In this document: in pieces, positions 31,548-42,430 of the stretch | How positions within the stretch are numbered: position 1 is the first letter of the stretch | How the letters are laid out: each line of letters begins with the position of its first letter | Translations under genes and position numbers: made by a program | DNA from: Amylostereum areolatum | Taxonomy: Eukaryota; Basidiomycota; Agaricomycetes; Russulales; Stereaceae | Reading direction: 5' to 3' | Assembly: GCA_012932865.1 (NCBI GenBank) | Contig: SAXG01000082.1 | Coordinates: 45,209 to 109,208, forward strand | Length of the DNA stretch: 64,000 nt | Notes under the pieces: generated by a model | Seen by the model: only the letters and a program-made list of their open reading frames with translations | Told to the model about the DNA's origin: nothing | The model's database searches: none

Positions 31548-32443
31548 ATGACTGACGTGAGCACATTATGCATTCTCTGTACGATTATTTGCTTACTTAC
31601 GGTACCCGATAGTTTACGTGTTCCGCGTCCCTACAGGTACCTTCTAATCGAGTCGTTCCTTCATCGGCAGCGACTGAGTTTACGCGTTCCGCGTCCCAGA
31701 AAGCACTGCTCAAGACGTTCAACCATTCGTCCCTTCTCACTAGCATGTCACGCCGTGCAGGTCACTCTCACCTCCCCACTATGTCTTCTTCGATGCTTCA
31801 ACCCAGTACCGGGACGGCTCCTTACAGGGATGCCCACCTCGAAGATCTCCATAAGAAGTATATCTTCTACACATTTCGCACTCACATCTGTGGAGAGTTG
31901 GTCCGAAAGAAGGTCACCCAAGAGCAGCTAACAAACCTTTACGCGACAGCCACGGCGGACATTACTGGTGACCCGTCGAGATATCCTGGTCAACGCCCTC
32001 CCACCAGTCCTGCCGAGGTGGCGGAATTTTGGCGCAAATGCGACGCTGTATGTGGGGCTGAAGGGCCTGGAGAGGACCCTCTGGGGTAAGTACCTGCAGT
32101 CTACGCTTTACACCACATGGCTCACTGGGATTCTTCGTTAGATGGGTCCGTCAGCACATGATAGGAGCTGTCGTCCAACAGTTTATAATGGAGGTGGAGC
32201 TTCCTAAGATCAGCGTCGGGAATACCAACATGAGGCCTCAATGGAGAGCTGAAGTGTCAGTGTATTCTGTGCATTCCAAAACCGTTGCTCATCATATGTG
32301 TTTAGAAATGCGATGATGGCCGCTAATGTTAAGGCAAAGGTGCCAACCGGACCTCGCCCCGGAGTTCTTGGTCGTGCTCGCCTTCTCGATTGGGTTGGAT
32401 CTTCCTTTGAAACTCGGGATGGCAGGTACCAGGTCGTTGATGG
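31548..32443 (+). CDS. Host hypothetical protein, 5' part, interrupted by element B
   Basis: Exons 31548-31556, 31637-32085, 32142-32255 and 32306-32443 are separated by GT-AG introns of 80, 56 and 50 nt. The last exon stops abruptly at the LTR of element B (32444) and resumes at 63035. Taken over both parts the frame is 843 nt, i.e. 280 aa and one stop, with no other lesion visible. The family is unknown. The middle (THICGELVRKKVTQEQL, then a Trp/Cys-containing FWRKCDAVCG) is helical and charged. The N-terminus is Ser-rich, with no signal peptide. Insertion truncates the product after the VVDG residues, so this allele is probably a null or yields a C-terminally altered protein. Confidence 0.65.
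32439..32443. repeat. Target-site duplication of element B, left copy (GATGG)
   Basis: GATGG directly precedes the TGTTAC start of the 5' LTR. The partner is at 63030-63034, reached only after discounting the later insertion D. Confidence 0.85.
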
Positions 32444-32953
32444 TGTTACAACTCGATCAAGGTATTCCATTTTCCGTTGCCCTATTAGGAGGGACGTCGC
32501 TAAACAACGGGTTACGACTGTGCCCCAGCTCGTAACCGTCCCAACGATACAGCCACGACTATGCCCCAGCTCGTCGCCATCTCGACAACGCAGCCACGAC
32601 TGTGCGCCAGTTGCGTCCCCGTAGATACTTGATGTGACCGTTACCAAATGTACATATGTTTACTCAACCTCCTTTTTTATAAAAGGAGGCTCAACGAACG
32701 AGCCATTCCCCAGCTCGTTCTCTTTGTAAATACAGGACTGTTCTAACTAGAACCTCCTCTTAAGACTATTAAAGAGAATCTAACACAAACTAAGTCGAAA
32801 GCTTGCCTAAGTCTTCCGCGAAGACTTACTGCTTCGCTTACCGACCTTAACCTTTGTATAAACTGAGACGTCTGGATCACCTGATCCCACTTCTCACACG
32901 TAAGAGTACTGTAGCCTGAGCCGCTTGTCACGTGATAAGGACCGTCCTTAACA
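32444..32953 (+). repeat. 5' LTR of element B
   Basis: 510 bp, TGTTACAACT...GTCCTTAACA. U3 holds short tandem GACTGTGCCCCAG-type units. A TATA box lies at 32678-32684. Confidence 0.95.
32678..32721 (+). promoter_or_regulatory. TATA box and inferred start of R (self-primer) in B 5' LTR
   Basis: TATAAAA starts at 32678. Exactly 34 nt downstream is AGCTCGTTCT (32712-32721), the perfect complement of the presumed PBS at 32956-32965. If transcription starts at 32712, the RNA 5' end can anneal to the PBS. The same spacing is found in A and C. Confidence 0.7.
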
Positions 32954-32955
32954 CT

Positions 32956-32965
32956 AGAACGAGCT
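32956..32965 (+). other. Primer-binding site, self-priming type (element B)
   Basis: AGAACGAGCT lies 2 nt after the LTR and is complementary to 32712-32721. No tRNA 3'-end complement (TGG...) follows the LTR. Confidence 0.7.
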
Positions 32966-34794
32966 CTCCTCTACACCAGCTCACCCTACAGTTTGGCGCA
33001 GAGCGTCAAACAAAACACCCACCACGGAGCCAGCGGAACAACCCGCTGAGAAAAGACCATCAGACTTTGAGATCTCTCAGCTCCAATCAAACTGTCAACG
33101 AGATTTCCCAAACGGAAATGAAGATCATCATTGGACATTTGATCCCTATCACCTCCTTTTCTACTACAACGGAGCCTTCATCGCAAAAGAAAGCAAAGGG
33201 ACATACGCATATCAGTGGAACCCACCCATATACAGATACAACCTCCCCCCAGCAGCAGAATACTACAAAGATAGATCCAAAAGAGAAAAGGAAGACGGAA
33301 GCTACGACAACTCACACTGGAAGCGCCCAGATTATTCAAGACCTCATATTGGGCCCCTCTCATCAGAAGAACTCTGGAAACACCCGGACGCACAGAAAGT
33401 CGAAGAGAAGCCTTACACCGGGAATATTAAAGACTACTGGGAATTTGATCCAGATACCGACACAGCCGATACAACAACCGAACCACAGAACCCTCAAACT
33501 GAACTCCAGCATCCTCAAGAAACCGCAACAACCGCACCACCTCCAGAGGAAACCGCGCCAGAACCTAAGAGAGCTATATCAAGCAACCGAACTAAGTCCG
33601 ATTCCGGAGGAAGTCGAGAGCGCAGCCCATCGAGCACAGCAGAAACGGAAGAACGTACAGAGAACCCGACAAGATCCCCATCACCAGACGACATCTTCGG
33701 AACCACACGAGGAAGAAAAGGAAATCTATTCGGAAGACCCGAGAACATCACATCAATGGGAGACGCCGCCACCTCAATACCCAACCCCGCCACCGCACCT
33801 GGCAATGTCCCCCCTGGAGAGACTAATGTACCGCGCCAGACACCTGCAACTCCAACACCAGCCGATCCCGCAAAACCGAGACATGAGACTCGATTCTCCC
33901 TAGGACTTGGCATGGTCGAACCGATGGGATGGAAAATGCCATCACCGCAATCACCATCACTTTCCGACCGATCGATCGACAATAAGAAAGGAAAAGAAGT
34001 TCAAGACTACATCTTCGGAAGAGGAGCAACCGCGGATCTTCCGAAAGAATCGAAGCACCTACCAGGGAATTCCCCACCAAGAGGAACAGGAACAATCGGA
34101 TCAAAACCCGAAGACAAGGACAAAGGATTCAAACTAAACGCACTAGGAGTATACGACGGAAGAGACCGGGCAAAAGCAGCAAAGTTCATAGAACAATGCG
34201 TACTTCGCTTCATAGCATTTCCCAACACGTATGCAGCCAACATGCGTAAGATAACCTTCATACTCTCGCATCTCCCCGATGGACCTGCCCTCCACTGGGC
34301 ATCCCTTTTAATAAGCAAGATCGACAAAATACGAGATCGCGGTCTAGATCCAGAAGTATACCTTCCATGGACGGCATTCCGCGACTACTTCTTAGAAACC
34401 TTTAGAGAAATAGACCCAGGAAGGGACGCTAGGTTCAACATACAGCGCCTAGAACAAGGTACCATGGAAACCAAGGATTATATCGCGATCTTCAGAGACT
34501 ATGCCATGGAAGCTGGTTACGATCATAAAGCATTGATCGACCAATTCAAGAGAGGACTGCGCAACGATATCGTAGTCGAGATCCTCAAGAGAGATCACAT
34601 CTCGAACGATATTGACGAATGGTATGAACTCGCATTGCGCATTGATAATAACTGGCGAGAAGCTCAAGCATTCCAATGGCATTACACAAGACCAATGAAC
34701 CCGACGAGCGATCTCACACTCCTGTACAAGAAACCACAGACGTACATTCCATTCCGAAGAGGAAACAGAAATAAAGGAAACGTTACAACCGCCA
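32958..34794 (+). CDS. gag: Element B gag, 5' part, with AUG-less N-terminal extension
   Basis: The first in-frame AUG is at 33756, but the same frame is open for 266 codons upstream, from just after a TAG at 32955-32957, with no in-frame AUG. The extension is Tyr/Trp-rich (FDPYHLLFYY, YRYNLPPAAEYYKDRSK). It shows mostly synonymous differences from element A near 33050-33150 (for example GAT/GAC, GAG/GAA, CCA/CCC), which argues that it is translated. From 33756 onward comes the capsid-like region, with the conserved core near GVYDGRDRAKAAKFIEQCVLRF and the helix-rich block FRDYFLETFREIDPGRDARF. Element E interrupts the gene at 34795. The rest, with the zinc knuckle, is at 46864-47144. Initiation by a non-AUG codon or a spliced leader is inferred. 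Confidence 0.8.
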
Positions 34795-34818
34795 CATCAG
34801 CAAAACTCTGAGTACTTG
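34795..34818. repeat. Left TIR of element E
   Basis: 24 bp, perfect inverted match to 46838-46861. Confidence 0.85.
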
Positions 34819-34913
34819 ACAGGCCCTTGGGGCCCTTGGGCAAGGCCCCCAAGGGCCCAAGCCCCAAGTAACATGCGCCTTGCCCAAGCCGGGTCACTTA
34901 CTGGCCCAAGGTC

Positions 34914-34918
34914 ACATT
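34914..34918. repeat. TSD of element A, left copy (ACATT)
   Basis: Identical to 45094-45098 across element A. Confidence 0.95.
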
Positions 34919-35427
34919 TGTTAAGGACGGTCCTTATCACGTGACAAGCGGCTCAGGCTACAGTACTCTTACGCGTGAGAAGTGGGATCAGGTGATCCAG
35001 ACGTCTCGGTTTGTACGAAGGTGAAGGTCGATAGGCGAAGCAGTAAGTCTTCACGGAAGACTTAGGCGAGCTTATCGACTTAGTTTGCTTAGGATTCTCT
35101 TTAGTGTTTTAAGAGGAGGTTCTATTCAGAACAGTCCTGTATTTACAAAGAGAACGAGCTGGGGAATAGCTCGTTCGTTGAGCCTCCTTTTATAAGAAAG
35201 GAGGTTGAGTAAACATATGTACATTGAGCGACGGTTGTATCAAGTATCTACGGGGACGAGACTGTGGCACCATCGTGGCTATGCCGTTGAGACGGTGACA
35301 ATCTGTGGCACTGTCGTGGTCGCGTCGTTGAGACGGTTACGAACTGGGGCACAGTCGTAATCCGTCGTTTAGCGACGTCCTTCCGAATAAGGTAAGGGAA
35401 ATGAGATACCTTATCGGAGTTGTAACA
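34919..35427 (-). repeat. 3' LTR of element A
   Basis: 509 bp. Same termini as the right LTR but one 41-bp U3 unit fewer. The U3 sequence is clearly diverged from element B's LTR. Confidence 0.95.
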
Positions 35428-35651
35428 CTATCCCCCTCTCTAGAATCGACGTCTCGTAGATTCGCGAATCGGATGGGTTCCATGGGAAGTTCTTGAACAC
35501 GTTCGTTCGGTCGACACCATCATTGGATGAAGATTATTGATGTGAGGGCGGTAAGGACGGTAAGTGTTACGATCATACTTATGACAATGACGAGTGAACG
35601 TGGAGTGGTCGCAGTGAACATTGTGAGATCGGGCGACTGAGTGGGCTGCAT
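35428..35651 (-). pseudogene. Element A ORF6, small membrane protein, broken by TGA
   Basis: Starts at ATG 35651. The N-terminus and a long hydrophobic helix match ORF6 of B. A TGA at 35522-35520 (CGA in B) ends it right after the helix. The old frame continues to the purine tract (near 35430-35441) and the LTR. Confidence 0.7.
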
Positions 35652-35726
35652 CGTGTTTTCTGATTTTTCTTATCTTGACATTCACTCTTCTTATGTTTGT
35701 TCGAAATCGGGCGATAGAATTCTATT

Positions 35727-36113
35727 CTACCGCTTCAACCACGACTCCACTACCTTCATATCCTCCCCGTCTATCGTGGGAGACCCTAGCCTATGCCCTA
35801 TCCTCGTCGTCATGACTGGGTCGTCAGGGTTTCTGAATCGGGGCCCGTGCTTCTTGAAGACTCCTTTGATACCGCATCTCCGCTTCGATTCTTGCAGCGC
35901 TTCTTCGTCGAGGCTTCTCGGCCTCTTCATGGCGCGAGCGACATCCGGACGGCTTAGGAGTTCCGTGACTCACTTGAGATGACGAAGGAGTTCTTCGTCG
36001 CGTGGGTCGGGCGTGGGAGTGCGCGAGGGGACGGGCGAGGGAGGAGGGGTGGTAGGAGGAGTGGAGTCGACGGTGGAGAGGTTGCGCGAAGAGGAGGCGA
36101 GAGTAGAGGACAT
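35727..36113 (-). pseudogene. Element A ORF5, small basic protein, broken by TGA
   Basis: From ATG 36113. Pro/Thr-rich N-terminus, then a conserved block with KRPRSLDEE and SKRRCGIKG. A TGA at 35972-35970 replaces the CGA seen in B (CpG transition). Downstream the frame is intact to the shared stop. Confidence 0.7.
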
Positions 36114-36504
36114 GTTTGGTTGGTTTGGGTGGTGCGAGTGGGTTTGTTAGACGATGTCTGAGAGTGTTGTTGTCGCTGTGGCTTTCCCTTTTATCCTTAC
36201 GATGCGGAGGGGCAATGATGTAATCATTGCCGTCAATCGTAAGCGAGAGTCCGTACATAATCAAAACCGAGTCGTAAGCAAGCTACGCGGCCAGCGCGTT
36301 GCAGCGAGAATACCAAGTGTTTCGCCTTCCTCATAGCGATAGGAACATGTACAGTAGAGAAGTCCGAGGAAAATAGGCGTGCGAATGAGGGCGCAGTCCG
36401 TGATTAGTCCGAGAAGTATCGTAACAATGGATGCGAAAGCGCGATGATGACGATGAGGGAGAAAGTCCGAGTGCGTATGATGGGTAAAAGTCTGTTCCGC
36501 GCGC

Positions 36505-38404
36505 TTACCAAGGCTCCGGCCAGTGATCCTTCGATTCCTCCGCTTCCTGCAAGCTCCAATCTTCTTCCTTCCAGAAGAGATCGTCGACGCGCCAGGAGTG
36601 ATTAAAGCGTGAGGGGGGTTCTCGCTGAGTGCGGAGCATGGCGTCCTCCCAGTACAACCACTGTTCAGTAGCGTGTTGGGCGGCTTCGTGCGTCAGGTTC
36701 TCACGTCGCGTGAGGAATCCTAGAAGTTGCCTGTGAGCGCGGGCGGTAGCGTCGGTACGTCGGAGGCGGGGGTGGGATATCAGTGTTCCTGGACTGTAGC
36801 TGATATCTGGACGGTTCGGGCGAGGGTGAGGAGGAGGAGTCCGTGGTTGGAGGGGATAGCAGGACCGCGATTGGGGGAAGTGAGGGGGAGCGTTCTTGCG
36901 ACGGGGACAATCTCGGCGGAGATGGCCTCGCTCGCCGCATTTCCAGCAGTGTTTCCGCGGCTTTGCGGGAATCGCGTCCCACTTCTCTTGCGTCCACGTG
37001 GTCGGCTCGTCGCTCCATGGGTCCGAGGGATTCTCGGCTACCTCTTCTGCCTTGTCCGCCGAACTGTCCAATTCGTCCGCTGAACTGTCCGACTCTTCCA
37101 TTAGGTTGAGCTCCTGTCTCCGGCGAGCGCGGTTCTCCATCATTTGTTCGATTATCTCCTGGATTTTGTTGCAGTTCTTCATCGCTCGACTTATCGGAGA
37201 GTCCGACGTCTCTGATCCGCTTGAGCGGTCTTCCGTCGGGGTCGACAGAATCATGTTTACGTCGCTGTGGGGTGATTCGGGGATCCTGGGCGATGGAATC
37301 TCAATCGTAGTCGGGGTGTGAGCGTAGGAACGAGGGATAAGCAGGGGGGCCTCCGTGCCATGGCATGGGAGTGTCGCTAGCAGATACCGGGAATGGAGTT
37401 GGCGGTCTAGGCATCGCGGGCAGCCGAGAAGATGTCCTAGGTATTGGTTGCGGATTGCTGGTCGGTTGTCTGGGCTCTGGGGAAGCCAGGGGCTGTCCGG
37501 ATAGCTGTCCGGATAGCTTTCCGGGTACTCCGTCTCCAGCGATGGGAGGCTGGATGGGGTTAGTCTGGGTGATGCCAGGGATGGGTAGGGATCCTGGCAG
37601 TGTGGGAGCGGTGACGGGTCGTGGAGGGGCGTTAGGAAGGAATGGGGGTCTGGTGAGGGCGGATGTGATGGGATCGGGTCGAACAGTGTAGCCCGGGGAG
37701 ATGTGATATCCATGGAAGATGAGGTCGATGTCGGGGCCGTCGCGTGATGACATATGGGGAACTCCGGTAGTTTCCATTCGCCTTCGGAGGATTTCTCCTT
37801 CGTAAGCGGCACGGAAGGTGTGTCTTTCCCAGTTGAGCCAGTTGACTCGGTGTCCGACTTCAGTGAGGAACCTTCGGAGTTCTGCGACGTTGAGTATAGC
37901 CGCTGTGCTAGCTTCCGGAATCGTCGAAGAAGCTTGACCTCTCGCTCCTCCATTTCGGTTGAGAGCGTCAGGTACCTCGAGTCCAGCTGGCGGAGTTCTC
38001 CATCGAGAATCTTGATGTGGTTCTCCAAGATGTTCTGGACGTCGGCTGACTCCCTCTTGAGGTCGTCGATCCGTTCTCTGGCCTGCTCGAGTGCTACTCC
38101 GGCTATCATGTGGGCTATCTGGCTCTCTAGTATCGGGGAATCGGGCGGTGGGACTTCCGTCACTCCAGGCCACGGGGATTGCATTAGCACCTGTGAGGAA
38201 TTCGGGTGCTTTAGTCTGGGTTCTTTTGTGTGCTTCTAATCGGCTTACCCCCTGTTCTTCCGTCTGGTCCTGACCTAGACGGAGGAGGTACTGACTTAAT
38301 TGCGAGGATTGCTGCCGATCGAGCGATGAAGCAGTCTCCGCAGAGGGCGCGTTCCTGCTGAGTGTGGTGTGCTCTGTTGCAGACGAGGCGGAGGCGGTCG
38401 ACAT
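36505..38404 (-). CDS. Element A ORF4, spliced coiled-coil/CCHC protein, 613 aa
   Basis: Exon 1 38404-38249, 58-nt intron 38248-38191 (GTAAGC...CTCACAG), exon 2 38190-36505. It matches element B's ORF4 almost perfectly for the first ~375 codons and then diverges markedly from about 37221 leftward. Features are an N-terminal Ser/Gln-rich leader, a coiled coil (LEQARERIDDLKRES to LRRFRKLAQ), a Ser/Pro-rich middle, an acidic Ser-Asp-Glu patch, and a zinc knuckle CWKCGERGHLRRDC. It is located after pol, where env would sit. The role is unknown; the knuckle suggests nucleic-acid binding. Confidence 0.75.
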
Positions 38405-38544
38405 TGTTGGGTGAGACGATTGGATTGGTAGAGGAGGTGTTGGCTGCGTTTGGGGTGGTGGACATTGGTGATCTGTCTTGTTGAACCCATAGGGTTTTTA
38501 TCCCCCCCTTGTTGGCAGTGCATTCGCCTGAATGGCGTTGAGTC

Positions 38545-41500
38545 TCACCAGTGTTTTACTTTCGTCTTGCGTTTCTTTTGTCGTGCTGGCCTTCGCTCTT
38601 GCTGCGTTACAGTGATCTCATCAGGATCAGTAGATTCTGCGTTGGTATCTCTGATTGGCTGTGGTAGCAACCTCGGTGCCTTCAGGTTATTCCGGTGGAA
38701 CTCTGCAATCGCAGCCTTTGATCCTTCAAGATTAGATGCTGGTTCCCATGTGTTACCGGAGTCTGGGTAGCCTTTCCATTTTACGAAGTAATGTAATGGT
38801 TCGGAATACCGTTTGTCTAGTTTTGAGGCTATTACTGTTTCTAGTTCATAGAGTTCTTCGTCGTTTACTAGTTCCGGAGGCGGTTTTTCATAAGCTTCGC
38901 CATATTGTTCTGTTTCTCTGAACGGAATTAACAGTGCCACGTGAAATACTAGGTGTATTTTCCATTTCGTTGGTAGCTCCAAGCGATAGGTTACTGGTCC
39001 TATAACCTTTTCAATTTTGAATGGGCTGAACCGCTTTGGTGCTAGTTTGGTTTTTGGATATACCGTGTTAAGATTTTTTCCATCTAACCATACTTGGTCG
39101 CCCTGTTTAAGTTGATCTTGTAGTGTGAACGTTTGATCATGCTGCATCTTCATTAGTTTAGCAGCTATTTCCAGACTTGCTTCTGTGTTGTCCCACGCGT
39201 CCTTAAAGTTCTTTATTCTTTCTTCGGCTGTCGGTATTCGCGGATCGGTTGGTATTGTTGGGTTGAAAACCGGTTGATATCCATGTAGGAGTTCAAATGG
39301 GGAAGCTTTCGTAGCTGAATGTTGTCGTATGTTGTGTGCGAATTCTGCTTTTGGTAAAAGTTTTGCCCAATTTGTTTGATCTCCGTTGCAAAATGCTCGA
39401 AGATATTGTTCTAATTCTTGATTCACTCTTTCTGTCTCGCCGTCTGTTTGGGGATGGTACGCTGTACTGAGCGATGAGATAATTCCAAGGCTTTCGCAAA
39501 TGGATTGGAATACTTTGGACGCGAATTGAGGACCTCTGTCTGATATCATTCTTTTCCATAGTCCGAATCGTCTGTAGACGTTGTCGATCAGAAGATCGGC
39601 TGTCTCTTCTGCGTTGATCGTCTTTAGGCACGGTGTGAATACTGCGGTTTTGGTGAATCTGTCGACGACTACGTTGATCGAATCAAATCCATTGGAGATC
39701 GGAAGATCTGTGATGAAGTCTGATGTGATTGTTTCCCATGGTCGTTCCGGTATTTCCGTAGGTTGTAATGGATGTTTTGCCGGATGCGTGACATTCTTTG
39801 TTGATTGGCATACGGGACATCCTTGAACATAGCCTTTCACGAAGGAAATCATCTTTGGCCACCAAAAGTTTCTTTGTACCAGTTCTAGAGTTTTCATTTT
39901 GCCTAGATGTCCAATCGTTTGGAGATCATGATGCGATTTTAGGATCATACGTCGGAGTTCGAGATTCTGTGGTACGTAGATCTTTCCTTTTCTGATGATC
40001 AAATCATTCTCAAAGTTCCAATCTTCAATTCCTTTTGCAAGGGTACGTGGTCCCGATCTTTTGATTGTATCTAGTGCTGTCCAAACTTCATCATCTAGGT
40101 GTGAGAAGTTCCTTAGTTTCTTGAGGAGTTCTTTATCTCCGACTGCTTCGACTGTTCCTCTTCCGGTGGCTCTAGCCTTGAATATCGAAGGATGGAGTAG
40201 GATTCGTTCGTCGTTGTCTGGAATGTCTTCTTTATGATCCGATCTTCTGGAAAGTCCGTCTGCTTTATTTGTACTTCCTGGTTTGTGCACCAGGGTGTAG
40301 TCAAAGCGGGACAGGTACAGGCTCCATCGTGCTTGCCGTCGATTAAGTTTCTGAGCTGTTGTAAGGTATTCTGGATTTTTATGATCTGTCCAGATTTCGA
40401 TCTTGTAGTTCGCTCCTTCTAGATAGTGTCGCCAGTGTTCCAGAGCTTTTACTACTCCTAAAAGTTTCTTGTCGTATATTTCGCAATTCTGTTCCGCGGG
40501 TGATAGTGATTTGGATAGGTACGCGACTGGATGCCATCTTTCGGTTTCATCCGGCTGTGATAGAATGGCCCCATATGCGAAGTCGGAAGCATCGCTCTCT
40601 ATACGGAATGGTTTGTTTTTGTCAGGCATGATCAAGACGGGGGATGACGTGAATTCATGTTTTAGTCTTTCGAAAGCGTGTTCACATTCGGTCGTCCAAT
40701 TCCACTCGTGGTCCTTCTTTGTGAGCTGGAATAGTGGTCTTGTGATCTTAGAATAGTCTTTGATGAAGCGTCTATAGAAATTTCCAAATCCGAGGAAGGA
40801 TTGAACTTCTTTTACTTTCCTCGGTGTGGGCCATTCGGATAGTCCCTGAACTTTGATCGGGTCCATCTGTACCTTGTTATGCGTGATTATCACGCCTAGG
40901 TATTCAACTGATGATTGTTCGAAGAAGCACTTTTCGGGTTTTAGGAATAGATCGTTCCGTTCCAGAATTTGAAGGGCTTCTTTCATCAATTTTCGATGTT
41001 CGTCGAGCGTTTCCGTGAATATCAATATATCGTCCATGTATACCACTACCTTTCCTGTGTCTATTAATTCTTTGAACAGTGCGTTCATCATTGCTTGGAA
41101 TGTCGCTGGTGAGTTGGTCAGTCCGAAGAACATTACCATTGGTTCGAATAGGCCTCTGTTTGTTTTGAACGCAGCTTTCCATTGATCTCCTTCTTTGATT
41201 CGAACGTTGTTGTATCCCCATCGGAGATCGAGCTTTGAGAAGATCTTAGCATCTTTGAGTTTGTCGATGAGATCTGAGATGAGCGGGATCGGGTATTCAT
41301 TTTTTACCGTGATGGAGTTGAGATAGCGATAGTCCTGTACTGGTCGAAGAGATCCATCTTTCTTCTTGATAAAAAAGAAGGGCGATGATATCTCTGATTT
41401 TGATTCTCGGATGTATCCTTTTCGTAGATGTTCGTCCACAAATGTGTCTAGTTCCTTTCTTTCTGGTACTGTCATTGGATACAATTTACAATTTCGAGGT

Positions 41501-41846
41501 TTCCATCCTTCGGTCAGGTCTATCGCATGATCCCAAGGTCTACTGATTGGGAAGCGTTCCGATGCTTTCTTTTCGAATACCTTCTGATACTGTTTGTAGC
41601 TGGGTGGAATCATCTCATCGAGCGTCTTCTTCTTTTCTCCCATGGCCGCTCTTTCTGCGAGTTCTTGTGCCTTAGTTGCTCTTGCTGTTATCCAGGTATT
41701 GGCTTCGTTCGTCTCTTCTGCAACTGGTATCGCTTCTATGTTAGTTTTCCCATAGAATGTTCTGATCGTCTTGATCTCGATGAAATCGGAATCGAATTCG
41801 GGATCTTCTTGTTCTTCTATTGTTGCGTGATGGTTTGCCTTCTGTT
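38545..41846 (-). CDS. pol: Element A pol: RT, RNase H, integrase, chromodomain
   Basis: The 1032 residues from the ATG at 41643, plus an upstream in-frame stretch reached by a 61-nt intron (41907-41847) or a +1 shift. RT with YMDD near residue 205; RNase H starting DASDFAYGAILSQ; integrase with HHCC finger (SHHDLQTIGHLGK...CPVC, ~572-612) and DDE residues in TSDFITDLP, SDRGPQF and the following HPQTDGETER helix; C-terminal chromodomain around FVKWKGYPDSGNTW (~950). One residue (Asp/Tyr in TAL-TIKR) differs from element B. No lesion seen. Confidence 0.95.
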
Positions 41847-42424
41847 CTTCGAATGATTGTAGAAAGGGTTCGTCCTTTCATCGTTTTACTCGTAGTGGAG
41901 CACGTACCTGGACATGTTTGTAGTGTGATCTGTCTCTTTCTCCAATCAATGCTGGGGTTGTGTTTTTTGAGCCAAGGGGTTCCTAAGATTACTTTGTCTC
42001 CTCCTAGGGCTGTGACGAATAATCCTAGGCTTTCGCGGTGAATTTCTCCGTTGATCCCTTCCATTGTCATCGGAAGGTATACCTTCTGTTTGATCTCTCC
42101 CAGAGTGTTCCGAGATCCGTTGACGTTGTATATCGGTATTGGTTTCTTAAGTTGGATCAGATTCATCTTGTGTTTTCGTACGAAATCTGGATGGATCAGG
42201 GTGCTGCTTGCTCCGCTATCTAGTAGTGCTTTTGCTGCGGCTTTACAGATCTTTCCATGAAACATAACAGGTATATGAATTGATGGAGCGTGTGTTGCTC
42301 CGTCTTGGTATGACCTTATATACACTGTTCTATTTACGTCATCTTCTGTTTCCTGCACAGGAGATTGACTTGAAAAGTTTATTGTCTGTGTCCTTTCAAC
42401 AGCCGCGGTTGAAGGACAATTTAA
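41741..42424 (-). CDS. pro: Element A protease, in the -1 frame after gag
   Basis: Retropepsin-type aspartic protease with LLDSGASS (active-site DSGA) and a C-terminal VILGTPWLKKHNP block. It is entered from gag by a -1 shift at 42430-42424. Its own frame ends at 41741, overlapping pol, and a CAG/GTACGT donor at 41907 could splice it into pol. Confidence 0.85.
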   Translation of the reverse strand, partial: LNCPSTAAVERTQTINFSSQSPVQETEDDVNRTVYIRSYQDGATHAPSIHIPVMFHGKICKAAAKALLDSGASSTLIHPDFVRKHKMNLIQLKKPIPIYNVNGSRNTLGEIKQKVYLPMTMEGINGEIHRESLGLFVTALGGDKVILGTPWLKKHNPSIDWRKRQITLQTCPGTCSTTSKTMKGRTLSTIIRRTEGKPSRNNRRTRRSRIRFRFHRDQDDQNILWEN

Positions 42425-42430
42425 AAACCC
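42390..42430 (-). promoter_or_regulatory. -1 ribosomal frameshift signal at the gag stop (element A)
   Basis: Slippery heptamer G GGT TTT (42430-42424) is immediately followed by the gag TAA. After a 6-nt spacer comes a hairpin (42417-42390, stem GTCCTTCAAC with GTTGAAAGGAC). Confidence 0.75.

Noticed and set aside
32954..32975. tRNA-type primer-binding site after the 5' LTR
   Set aside because: No complement of a tRNA 3' end (TGG...) is present, whereas a perfect 10-nt self-complement to the LTR is.
33118..33906. 262-codon ATG-started frame overlapping the gag extension in B
   Set aside because: The ATG is ACG in A, the product is a low-complexity Thr/Gln/Pro/Lys string, and A/B differences are silent in the gag frame instead.
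37301..38404. 367-codon minus frame in A as the main ORF4
   Set aside because: The spliced frame carries the coiled coil and the zinc knuckle; the unspliced frame is Pro/Arg/Ser-rich. Kept only as a possible retained-intron product.
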